The position numbers and the translations under genes were made by a program. The notes under the pieces were generated by a model. It made no database searches. It was not told the DNA's origin and worked only from the letters and a program-made list of their open reading frames with translations. A stretch of DNA of 64,000 nucleotides from CALBJU01 sp965247125 (GTDB lineage Bacteria; Bacteroidota; Rhodothermia; Rhodothermales; UBA10348), in the NCBI GenBank assembly GCA_965247125.1, contig CBDFGO010000002.1:1302001-1366000 (forward strand), given 5' to 3'. This document shows, piece by piece, positions 18,681 through 27,588 of the stretch; the stretch's first letter is position 1; each line of letters begins with the position of its first letter.

Positions 18681-21600
18681 TCACGCAGGGAGCGTGACTC
18701 GGAATTCAGCGCCGCCATTCTCCGACGACTGAACTTTCATCGTCCCGCCATGCCCCTTTGTGACGATGTCATGGCTGAGACTGAGCCCCAGGCCTGTGCC
18801 TTCACCCGTTTCTTTGGTGGTGAAGAAAGGCTCGAAGATCTTTTCGCGGATATCCTCAGGGATGCCTGGGCCGTTGTCGCATATATGAATCTCGATTGCC
18901 CCATTGCTTCGCACAGTAGAAACAGTCACCACGGGATCCTGGATCTGTGCTTTCGATACCGCCTGGAACGCGTTGTTCAGAATATTCAGGATCACCCTCC
19001 CTATATCCTGGGGTTTCAATTCAAGAGAGCCGGCTGCTTCATCATAATCGCGTAGGACCTCGGCTTCGAAACCATGTTCGCGGGCTCGCATACCGTGCCA
19101 CGCCAGATTTACGTACTCCTCAACAAACTCATTCAGATCGACGGTTTCCATCTCGGACGTTCCGCCTTTGGCGTGCTGCATCATCGAGCGGACGATGGAG
19201 TCAGCACGCTTGCCGTGTTTGGAGATTTGCTCTGTGTTGCCACGCAGGTCTGCAAGAATGGATGCCACTTCTTCCGTGTCGCCCGACGATACTGCTGCGT
19301 GTAATTCATCAACCAACTCCGAACTGACCTCTGCGAAATTGTTCACGAAGTTCAGCGGATTCTTGATTTCGTGCGCTATCCCTGCCGTCAGGGATCCGAG
19401 TGAAGCGAGCTTCTCTTGCTCTACCAGCTGCCTCTGAGTGGCCTTCAATTCAGTCAGCGCCTTTTCAGTCGTTCGGAAGTCGTCATACCTGGCGTACGCA
19501 ACTGCAAATGCGTCTGCAAGTGATTGCACAACATCAATTTGCGGGTTTTCGAGTGGTTCGGGCGATCCCACGTATATCATCCCTTGTTCAAACGGGATGA
19601 AATGCAGTGCGATGGACTCTGGGGGCTCTTCACCATCGTAATAATCCTGCGGATTCGTGATCTGCCCGGCCACAACCATTTCAGTCGTCCACTGCACGAA
19701 TCGCTCGCGATCCCAGACATCCGTCCAGACCTTGCTTTTCCGCCAGGCGTTGAGGGCTTCATCCCCTATTCCCGCTCCGCCAAACGGAAGTTCGATCGCC
19801 GCCAGCAATCGTCCGTCAGGATGGGATGGATAAAACCGAACCAACTGCGCCTTCTCATCCGCGATAAGCAGGCCACATCTAATAAAGGGAATTTCAAGAG
19901 TCTTCAACTCCTTCCACATGAACGGTGTGATGCGTTCGAGATCCTCAGCCGTCCGCATCGTCGAAATCTCGCCGCGGATGCGATCAACTGCGGCCTCTTT
20001 CCGAGCTTCAACGGCCCGAGCCTCTGCACTCGTCAGTTCCTCGAATCGTTTGTAGGCCATCCCGAAGACACTCGCAAAGCGATCTTGAATAAGGAGGAAT
20101 TCTTCCTCAAGTGGTTCTGAGGTTGAGATATGAATAGTTCCACCTTCAAATCCTCTCTGGTTGTCAACCAGTCCCCCATCGACCGTCGTGACATCCTTCT
20201 TATCTGGGCGCCAGCCGGCTTCATAAAATATCTCGAAGGTTCTTGTTAGTTCGTCTTTGCTCCAAACAAGTGTCCGCCTGCCTACAGGCCACTCCCAGTC
20301 GTCTCGATCGATACCCACGAGGGCCAGAAAGCCATCCATTTGCGTGCGAATGACGGGGTAGGAAGACTCACCTTTTTTAAAGGACATATACCACCTGATG
20401 AAATTCGGATCCGGATCATGGGTGGAAATAAATGCGCGATTCAAATCAGGAAAATCGAGGCGGTGCAACTGCTCACAGAGCACCCTAGCAACTTCTGAGA
20501 TCTCAGCTGACTTGTGCATCGCCATGGCCGCCGCACGTACTCGCTCTAAGGCAGCTTCGATTTTTGCCTCTTTCGTTGCAGCTTCAGCCTGCTTCAGATC
20601 TTGGAATCGCCGATAGGTCACATCAAAGACGCTGGCGAAACGATCCAAAATCAGGTATTCTGGCTCTCCAAGCGGTTCATAGGTTGTAACGCCGACGTCT
20701 CCTCCGGCGCAGGAGCTAAGACTCACCCAGAAATTGTCCGTCGGAGACTCCCCTCCTGGATAATCCCATCCCGCGTCGATAAGGAGCTTAATGAATCTCT
20801 TCATCGAATCGCCCTCGTACACGACACTCGTCCTCGTATTTAGCGGGCGCTCCTCTTGGTAGTCGTTAAAGTTTTCATGGGATTCGGCTCTCACCCGCAC
20901 GCCGTGAGTTCCTGGCGCACCGCTCTCGGAAGACACGAAAAACCACAAATAGTCTGCATCTTCATCTCTGACGATGATGGCTCCCCGTCGCATATTTGCA
21001 AAGTCGAGCAGCCTCATTTGCTCGGTCATCACCGCCGCAACCTCGGCAATCTCCCCGGATGAATGCATCGCCATCGACGCCGCACGAACGCGTTCGAGTG
21101 CTGCTTCGATCTTGGCCTCTCTGGCATCCGCTTCCGCGCGCTTCAGGTCCTCATAACGAGTGAAGGCCAAGTCAAACGCAACTGCGAATCTTCGGAGTGT
21201 TGACTTGGTGGATTCGCGGGGCTCCTCAAGCGAGCCCATATCGAGAGCACCACCGCTATATCGCTCCTGATGGTAATGATAATATGGCAGACTCAGGGCA
21301 CGGAATCCCTCACGAGAAGGCTCCCATATCAGTTTATCAATCATCTCCGCGAGATGATCGCCTTCGAGCTTAACAGAGATTGAGGATTCATTTGCTTGAA
21401 CCCTGCTAAATATTTCTTTGGCCAACCAGGACGCCTCAAAAGAGTGCTCAACCTTGCCATACTCCACCTCTCCGTCTGCAGCCGCCGCACGATTTCCCTT
21501 GAAATACGAGACCGTCGATTTTTTCGAGGGATTTCGACCTGAATCCCGACAAAGTCAACCTCCTCATGCCCGAGAGACTCAAATTGCTCCCACAGTACCT

Positions 21601-21745
21601 TAGCAACCTGATGAAAATCGTCGGACGTATGCATTGCCATCGAACTTGCACGCACTCGCTCCAGAGCTGCTTCGATCTCAAGCTCTCGGCGTGCTTGCGC
21701 CAATTCAGCCTGGATTTCTTCGATATGGTGGGTTTCGTCACTCAT
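18681..21745 (-). CDS. Cytosolic histidine kinase with four repeated sensor modules, frameshifted near its start
   Basis: The restored protein is about 1021 residues with no signal peptide. Four modules of about 185 residues each begin with a linker of the type IEAALERVRAxxMAM and carry a globular GAF-like sensor fold (my inference). The kinase core ends the protein with the acceptor His near 792 in AHEIKNPLNFVNNF, DNGPGIP and GEGTGLGLSL. The frame breaks at a run of six A on the coding strand (21519-21524 on the plus strand as T6): upstream reads VEIPRKNRRS, whereas the downstream frame gives the sensible STVSYFKGNR. One extra A restores a continuous protein. ATG at 21745 matches the N-terminus of the larger paralog at 27581-33662. 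As A AAA AAT is a slippery heptamer, programmed -1 shifting is possible, but a lost base in a homopolymer is more economical. Confidence 0.82.
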
Positions 21746-21780
21746 CCTAGTATCAGAACGACGTTTTGAGCCGTATCGGC

Positions 21781-22788
21781 TCACACGGGAAGCGTAATGA
21801 TAAACTCTGCGCCCCCAGCAGCACTCGAGCCCACAATCATGGTACCTCGGTGTCCTTTCGTCACGATATCGTAGCTGAGGCTTAGCCCCAGGCCTGTGCC
21901 CTCCCCTGTCGATTTCGTCGTAAAGAATGGTTCGAATACACGCTCGCGGATATCATCGGGAATGCCAGGACCATTGTCGGAGAGGCGAATTTCCACACCC
22001 ATCTTGGTCCGCTTACTGGATATCGTAAGCTGCGCCTCTTCAGTGTCTCGAACCGCGTCGAAAGAGTTGTTCAGCAGATTGAGAATAACGCGGCCCAGGT
22101 CCTGCGGATAGATTGAAAGGCTGCCAGCCTTGGCGTCATAATCCCGTATGATCTCAGCCTGAAAGCCGTGCTCGCGAGCGCGCATCCCGTGCCAGGCAAG
22201 ATTGGCGTATTCCTCCAGGAAAACGTTGATTGCGACCTCTTCCCGCTCTGACTCTCCGCCGCGGGCATGCTGCATCATGGACCGCACGATGTCGTCGGCA
22301 CGACGTCCATGCTTGGTTATTTGTAGCGCGTTTTCTTTGAGCTCAGCCAGAATGGTCTGGGCAGTCTCGGAATCCTTCCTTGAAATTGCTTCACTCAGCT
22401 CGTCCGCCATTTCCGCTCCCACTTCAGAAAAGTTGTTGACGAAGTTGAGCGGGTTTTTGATTTCGTGGGCAATGCCCGCCGTGAGCGCTCCAAGAGACGC
22501 CATTTTCTCCTGCTGAATGAGCTGCTCTTGGGTGGCTTTCAAGTCCCTGAGTGACTCTTCGAGCGCCTCATTCACTTCCTCAACCGCCTTTCTCTTTTCT
22601 TCCAACTCAGTAACAGATTCCTCGAGGAAGATGGTAGTCGTGCGCTTGATCTTTTCCGAGCGCATGAGTTTGAATTCCAGAATTTCCAAGAGCTCTTCAA
22701 TTTCTTTCAGAGCAGCTCGAATGCTTTCTGCGGCCTGTGATTCCAACCCCTCTACTGCTTGCGATATGACCTTCAGGATCTCGTTCAC
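21781..22788 (-). CDS. Small soluble histidine kinase paired with FIST proteins
   Basis: This 335-residue protein has no membrane segment. A helical, probably coiled-coil N-terminus (about 1-95, including EESVTELEEKRKAVEEVNEA) leads into the kinase core with acceptor His108 in AHEIKNPLNFVNNFSEV, N box NLLNNSFDAV, DNGPGIP and GEGTGLGLSL. GTG at 22788 overlaps the FIST stop as GTGA, which is preferred to the longer frame from 22809 that would overlap by 25 bases. It follows two FIST genes directly, so its input is most likely one or both of these proteins, as in known NosP/histidine-kinase pairs. No receiver domain is attached. Confidence 0.88.
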   Translation of the reverse strand: MNEILKVISQAVEGLESQAAESIRAALKEIEELLEILEFKLMRSEKIKRTTTIFLEESVTELEEKRKAVEEVNEALEESLRDLKATQEQLIQQEKMASLGALTAGIAHEIKNPLNFVNNFSEVGAEMADELSEAISRKDSETAQTILAELKENALQITKHGRRADDIVRSMMQHARGGESEREEVAINVFLEEYANLAWHGMRAREHGFQAEIIRDYDAKAGSLSIYPQDLGRVILNLLNNSFDAVRDTEEAQLTISSKRTKMGVEIRLSDNGPGIPDDIRERVFEPFFTTKSTGEGTGLGLSLSYDIVTKGHRGTMIVGSSAAGGAEFIITLPV

Positions 22789-23924
22789 TTTTCCTTGAGC
22801 ACAACACAACAGGACGTCATGTTGTTCATTTCAAGGTTGCCTCCCGGAAGGCGGGCCATTTCACCCATGGAGAAAAACCCTGCCAGTGGCGCATTCCAGA
22901 GCTCATGAACTGTCACGATTTCGCGTTTCATAAGCGGTCCAAGGGAGAGAATTCGCGCCATGCACGAAAAGTACACGATGGCGTCGGCCTCTCGGGCATC
23001 GGTCTCGTGCAGATCCCGGCAGGCATCAATCACTATATCAACTACGTCGTCATCGGGTGGCAGTGTGAATTTGAGCCTCGAACCCACGGGAATGCTCCCA
23101 TTGCTCAACACGCCGCGATTTTCGGCATCGAAGGTGAGTGGCGGTCGCAAAACCGGCGGTCCATTTTCCCGCAGCAACTGAAGTGGAAGCTCCACGTTCT
23201 TCATCAACCACTCTTCAAGGTCGTCAGGATTAAAATCTTTAATCCCGAAATACTTGATCATCACATCCAGTGCAGGCTGACCATCGATCTCATAAACCCA
23301 GAATCCATCACCCTTTGTCACGACTCGTTCTGCGCCCACGGCTTGCCATCCACAGGTGGCTCGCCCGGAGATTTTAATGCGATCGCCGTCCATTGCCATT
23401 GAAAGCACGCCTCTGTCGCTAATGCCTTCGTTGGTGAATACGGCATTTTGATATGATCCCAGCTTTGTACCCGCGATTGCCCCGAAGACATCAACATCTT
23501 CTCCCAAAACCGTCGAAAACCCGGCAAGCAACTCTTCTCCACTGGTGTCTACGCCCGAACCCACGATCATAAACGCTGGATTCTCGAATTTCCGTTTTGC
23601 TTCCGCAGCCATTTTGCCGGTCACTTCGCGCTCATACCCTTCGCCGATGTCAGACAGCTGAAGAATAAACGCCTCTTCATCCAGGTCCAGCGAGAGCACC
23701 GAAGCCGAATTCTCGCTTATTGAGTCATCCGAGATCTCTCCTCCTGCGTTCGCGCCGAAGATCTTGATGCCGAACTCATTGAAGAGGAGCCTTGCCGCTT
23801 CCATGTCGAGATCAATCGCCAAGAATACCAACGCGACGGTTGGCTGGTACCCGTCTTCGAGCGCCTTTGTTAGAGCTGTTCTGAGTTCGTCAATCGAGTG
23901 AGCCTGTATTGATTTTGCCTTCAC
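22785..23924 (-). CDS. FIST-domain sensor protein
   Basis: This 379-residue soluble protein has the FIST_N half (PTVALVFLAIDLDMEAARLL; FGANAGGEISDDSI) and the FIST_C half (ATCGWQAVGAERVVTKGDG, FWVYEIDGQPALDVMIKYFG, and NNMTSCCVVLKEK at the end). FIST proteins are small-ligand sensors, and some (the NosP type) bind heme and nitric oxide and control a neighbouring histidine kinase. Whether this one binds heme cannot be told by eye. GTG start at 23924 overlaps the stop of the first FIST gene by four bases. The two FIST proteins share most motifs and arose by duplication. It probably reports to the kinase encoded next (21781-22788). Confidence 0.9.
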   Translation of the reverse strand: MKAKSIQAHSIDELRTALTKALEDGYQPTVALVFLAIDLDMEAARLLFNEFGIKIFGANAGGEISDDSISENSASVLSLDLDEEAFILQLSDIGEGYEREVTGKMAAEAKRKFENPAFMIVGSGVDTSGEELLAGFSTVLGEDVDVFGAIAGTKLGSYQNAVFTNEGISDRGVLSMAMDGDRIKISGRATCGWQAVGAERVVTKGDGFWVYEIDGQPALDVMIKYFGIKDFNPDDLEEWLMKNVELPLQLLRENGPPVLRPPLTFDAENRGVLSNGSIPVGSRLKFTLPPDDDVVDIVIDACRDLHETDAREADAIVYFSCMARILSLGPLMKREIVTVHELWNAPLAGFFSMGEMARLPGGNLEMNNMTSCCVVLKEK

Positions 23925-25072
23925 GCTGTTGCCTCAATTTCTTTTAGCACCACGCAGCAGGAAGTGATCGCATTGAACTCCAGCTTACCCCCGGTCGCAC
24001 GCGCCATTTCACCGCTGGATAACAATCCGATGAGGGGAGCGTCCCACAATTGCCGGACTTCTTTGATCTCGCGATTCATGAGTGGACCAAATGACAGGTG
24101 GCGTCCAACACATGTGAAATACACGATTGCGTCGGCTTCGCTCGCCTCAAGGTCTCTCAAATCTTTACACTCAGCGACTACTGTGTCGATCACATCTTCG
24201 TCTGGCTCCAGCGAGAATCTCACCTTTGACCCTTCTGGCATCTTTCCCATGCATAACACGGACCGTGTGTCGGCATCGAATATCAGTGCCGGACGCATGA
24301 TTGGCGCACCCTGTTCGCGAAGTAATTGCATGGGTAACGTGTTCACTTCTCGCTGCCACCGATCCGGATCATTTGGATCGAAATTTTCGAGGCCGATGTA
24401 TTTAATGATCGCATCGAGCGCCGGTTGATCATCAATTTCGTGCACCCAGTAGCCGTCGCTCTTTGTGATAGTTCGGTTGGCTCCTACCGGCTTCCAACCG
24501 CACGTCGCGCGCGCGTGCACCGAAACGCGGTAGCCATCCATCACGAGCGTCACCATTCCTTTCGGAGAACTCTGATCGTGCGTGAAAACGTAGTTCGGCC
24601 TGTCGATGACGTCCTGTCCCGCTCCCGCTCCGACGACGCTTGCTTCGGAGCCGATTACCTCTTCAAACGTCTCAAGAATCTCCTCCGACCGCGTCTGAAG
24701 ATCAGAGGTCAAGACCATGAATGACGGATTTTCAAACCGCTCCAGCGCCTCATTTGCGACCGTCGCAGTTACACGTTCTTCATCGCCGCCTGTGAAATCA
24801 TCTATCCTGATGTAAAAAGCTTCCGGCGCCAAATCAAGTAACATCACAGCGATCGTTCCAGAGATGATCTTCCCGTCGACGAATTCGCCCCAAGAGTTTC
24901 CACCAAACAACTGGATGTCATTGTCGGAGAACACTTTACCTACCTCCTCGGCATCGTGTACGAGGCCCATGAACAGAATGGCCAGTGTCGGCTTGAATTC
25001 CTCTGATCGGGCGTCAGATACCCACTGACGGAGATCCTCTATGGAATCGGTTTGAAATGATATCGCCTTCAT
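23921..25072 (-). CDS. FIST-domain sensor protein (paralog)
   Basis: The 383-residue product matches its neighbour through both halves: LAILFMGLVHDAEEVGKVFS, the FGGNSWGEF turn, ATCGWKPVGANRTITKSDG, WVHEIDDQPALDAIIKYIG and the SCCVVLKE end. It has no signal peptide or membrane segment, so it acts in the cytosol. ATG at 25072 overlaps the stop of the upstream membrane kinase by four bases (ATGA). Two FIST proteins in tandem next to a small kinase suggest a heteromeric or two-ligand input. The G-G-N-S turn and the CGW motif are conserved; no cofactor ligand can be assigned with confidence. Confidence 0.9.
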   Translation of the reverse strand: MKAISFQTDSIEDLRQWVSDARSEEFKPTLAILFMGLVHDAEEVGKVFSDNDIQLFGGNSWGEFVDGKIISGTIAVMLLDLAPEAFYIRIDDFTGGDEERVTATVANEALERFENPSFMVLTSDLQTRSEEILETFEEVIGSEASVVGAGAGQDVIDRPNYVFTHDQSSPKGMVTLVMDGYRVSVHARATCGWKPVGANRTITKSDGYWVHEIDDQPALDAIIKYIGLENFDPNDPDRWQREVNTLPMQLLREQGAPIMRPALIFDADTRSVLCMGKMPEGSKVRFSLEPDEDVIDTVVAECKDLRDLEASEADAIVYFTCVGRHLSFGPLMNREIKEVRQLWDAPLIGLLSSGEMARATGGKLEFNAITSCCVVLKEIEATA

Positions 25073-27588
25073 GATTCTATCGGCAATGTGATGGTGAACT
25101 TCGCGCCGCCCATACTGGACGATCCTGTCGTCATGCTACCACCGTGTGCTTTGGTAATAATATCATAACTCAAACTCAAACCCAGTCCAGTGCCTTCACC
25201 GGTGGCTTTGGTGGTGAAGAAGGGCTCGAAGATTTTATCTCGGATGTCTTCGGAGATGCCGGGGCCGTTGTCGGAGACGACTAACTCGACTCCGCCATTT
25301 ACCGACCTGCTCGCAATAGTTACCTCCGCGTCTTCGACTGAACGAACAGCATCGAACGCGTTGTTCAGGAGATTTAATATGACACGGCCCAGTTCCTGAG
25401 GAAGAACCGATAATGATCCGACCTTTTCATCGTATTCCCGCTTGAGTTCAGCCTGAAATCCGTGCTCGCGCGCCCGCATCCCGTGCCAGGCGAGGTTGGC
25501 GTATTCCTCAAGGAAAACGTTTACAGCAATCTCTTCGCGTTCCGATACGCCGCCGCGCGCATGTTGCATCATCGAACGCACAATGTCATCGGCGCGGCGC
25601 CCATGCTTCGTGATCTGCTCGGAGTTGGCCTTCATTTCTGAGAGAATGGACTGAGCTTCCACCGTGCGGCCTTCCGAAATGGCCACCGAAAGCTCATCTG
25701 TCAGCTCCCCACCCACTTCGGCAAAATTGTTCACAAAGTTCAGAGGATTCTTGATTTCGTGCGCGATGCCCGCGGTCAAAGCACCGAGCGAGGCCAGCTT
25801 TTCCTGTTGGATCAACTGCGCCTGAGTAGCCTTCAGTTCGGAGGTTCGATCATCTACCAGCATTTCCATCTCTTGGCTGTACCGCCGGAGCGAATCCGTC
25901 ATCCCGTTGAACGATGTCGATAATTGGCCAATCTCATCTTGAATGGGTACATCAATTTGGGGCTCGAGGTCTCCGTCATTTACGCGCTGCATACCAACCA
26001 TCAGCTGATAGAGCCTGTTTCTGACGCTGCTACGGAAGTACAACGGAACGAGTATGAGAATCAACAAAAAGGCGATAAGAATGCTGCGCAGCATCGACAC
26101 AGCCCTGGTCGTTCCCCACTCTCTCATCAGCGTGCGGTTGTCAGATGCGTTAAACAGCGCTTCCTTACCCATTGCAGTCATCGGGAGTCGGGTCAGCTCA
26201 AGATTCCCGCGGCCAATTGCAGTTCGTGCTATGCTGAAGTCCCCTTCCAGGTCGTCAAAAAATGCCTTCCCTGGAGAAATGCCATATGCCAACTGCTGTG
26301 CCCAGAAACGAAATGCCATTTCGCCCCGCGTGATCCGTATTCGGCCATCCGCGTGAATGATGACCTGCGCAGATACAGACCTCCGTTCGACGGCGGGATC
26401 GGCATTCGGATCGTGAATTGGAACCCTGTCCCATGTGAGGATCAGGCTCTCTGCAGACGAGCGACTGGTAATTACGCCTCCCTGGCTCGGATTGAGATCC
26501 ACGTTCACAGGAGAAACGGATGGCCCGGGGATTACAAAGAGTGTAGCAGTGGTAAAATTGCCCACGTCCTCCATCGGCTGAAATGACACAATAGCATTGG
26601 CCCCTACATAGACCGAGTCATAACTGGCGCCGTAAGCAATCGGAACGAATTCGGGCTTTACGGCCGCAAAAGAATCATCAAGTAGTCTTAGAGTATCAGC
26701 ACCAACTTCCAAAAATTCAGGATCACGACCTTCTGCGATGTATCCCCCGTCGATTGTAGGAATGAACTCAATGGAGAATGGATCAGGAGGAGGTAAATAA
26801 GCTTCCTGTACTTCCCAGAGGGTGTTGATAGGAGATAAAACCAGCTGAGCGACGAGCATCACGCCAAGAAAAGACCCAGCAACCACTTTGACTTCGAGGC
26901 TGGTGGGCTCTTCGATATACTGCAAGCACACGAGTGAAAACGCGATCGGAAATCCGACTGCAGCTGATTCGATCAACAGCGTAACCAGACCTGAGAATTC
27001 AGGAAATTGCTGGAGACCCACAACGGCCACGCCCAAGACTGGCCCCATAACGAATATGATTGAAAACGCGAGGTAGCGCGGTGCGTCACTGGTAGCCGTG
27101 CTATCCTCCTTTCTGGAAATTCTCCATTTCAAGACTAGTATGATGGCAATTAGTGCCTGAGACAGGTTAATCGCGGTCTGAGAAAAAACTTCGGCAAATT
27201 CCCAGGCCGTGAATACGCTTAGTGCGACGGCCGCAACGGTCACGATTCCAACCGCTTGAACAATCCACTTCTCTTGTCGCTCAAAGCGGATGGTGCCTAT
27301 CCGCAATGCAAACACCGTCAAAACGAGACTTGTTACAGGAAGTAAAGCGACTACCACGTTGCGCATCAATTGACTCGATATCACTCCTGTAGTGATGCCG
27401 GAATTATCCAGAACATTTTGGAGAACCGAAAACAGAATGGATGCTGCAAACAGCGACAGTCCCGTGATCAAAAGCTTGGTGGAGACGGATTTATTTTTGA
27501 TCGTAGAAAAGTATCCTACCAGAAGCAACAACACCACAAACGTGATGAGGGGCAACACATTCCAGGGATAGAAGACCCAGTCAGACAT
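25069..27588 (-). CDS. Membrane sensor histidine kinase with N-terminal multi-pass domain and extracytoplasmic domain
   Basis: This 839-residue kinase has about seven N-terminal hydrophobic helices, an extracytoplasmic domain of about 230 residues (YGASYDSVYVGANAIVSF; LILTWDRVPI), a further membrane helix near 500, a HAMP-like segment (RVNDGDLEPQIDVP), a coiled coil and a complete core with His610 in AHEIKNPLNFVNNF, NLLNNAFDAV, DNGPGI and GEGTGLGLSL. It is a paralog of the last gene of the operon, sharing the unusual multi-pass plus beta-rich layout but with different residues in the external domain, so the ligand may differ. ATG at 27588 overlaps the 3' end of the giant kinase by 8 bases; the stop overlaps the first FIST gene as ATGA. 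Confidence 0.9.
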   Translation of the reverse strand: MSDWVFYPWNVLPLITFVVLLLLVGYFSTIKNKSVSTKLLITGLSLFAASILFSVLQNVLDNSGITTGVISSQLMRNVVVALLPVTSLVLTVFALRIGTIRFERQEKWIVQAVGIVTVAAVALSVFTAWEFAEVFSQTAINLSQALIAIILVLKWRISRKEDSTATSDAPRYLAFSIIFVMGPVLGVAVVGLQQFPEFSGLVTLLIESAAVGFPIAFSLVCLQYIEEPTSLEVKVVAGSFLGVMLVAQLVLSPINTLWEVQEAYLPPPDPFSIEFIPTIDGGYIAEGRDPEFLEVGADTLRLLDDSFAAVKPEFVPIAYGASYDSVYVGANAIVSFQPMEDVGNFTTATLFVIPGPSVSPVNVDLNPSQGGVITSRSSAESLILTWDRVPIHDPNADPAVERRSVSAQVIIHADGRIRITRGEMAFRFWAQQLAYGISPGKAFFDDLEGDFSIARTAIGRGNLELTRLPMTAMGKEALFNASDNRTLMREWGTTRAVSMLRSILIAFLLILILVPLYFRSSVRNRLYQLMVGMQRVNDGDLEPQIDVPIQDEIGQLSTSFNGMTDSLRRYSQEMEMLVDDRTSELKATQAQLIQQEKLASLGALTAGIAHEIKNPLNFVNNFAEVGGELTDELSVAISEGRTVEAQSILSEMKANSEQITKHGRRADDIVRSMMQHARGGVSEREEIAVNVFLEEYANLAWHGMRAREHGFQAELKREYDEKVGSLSVLPQELGRVILNLLNNAFDAVRSVEDAEVTIASRSVNGGVELVVSDNGPGISEDIRDKIFEPFFTTKATGEGTGLGLSLSYDIITKAHGGSMTTGSSSMGGAKFTITLPIES

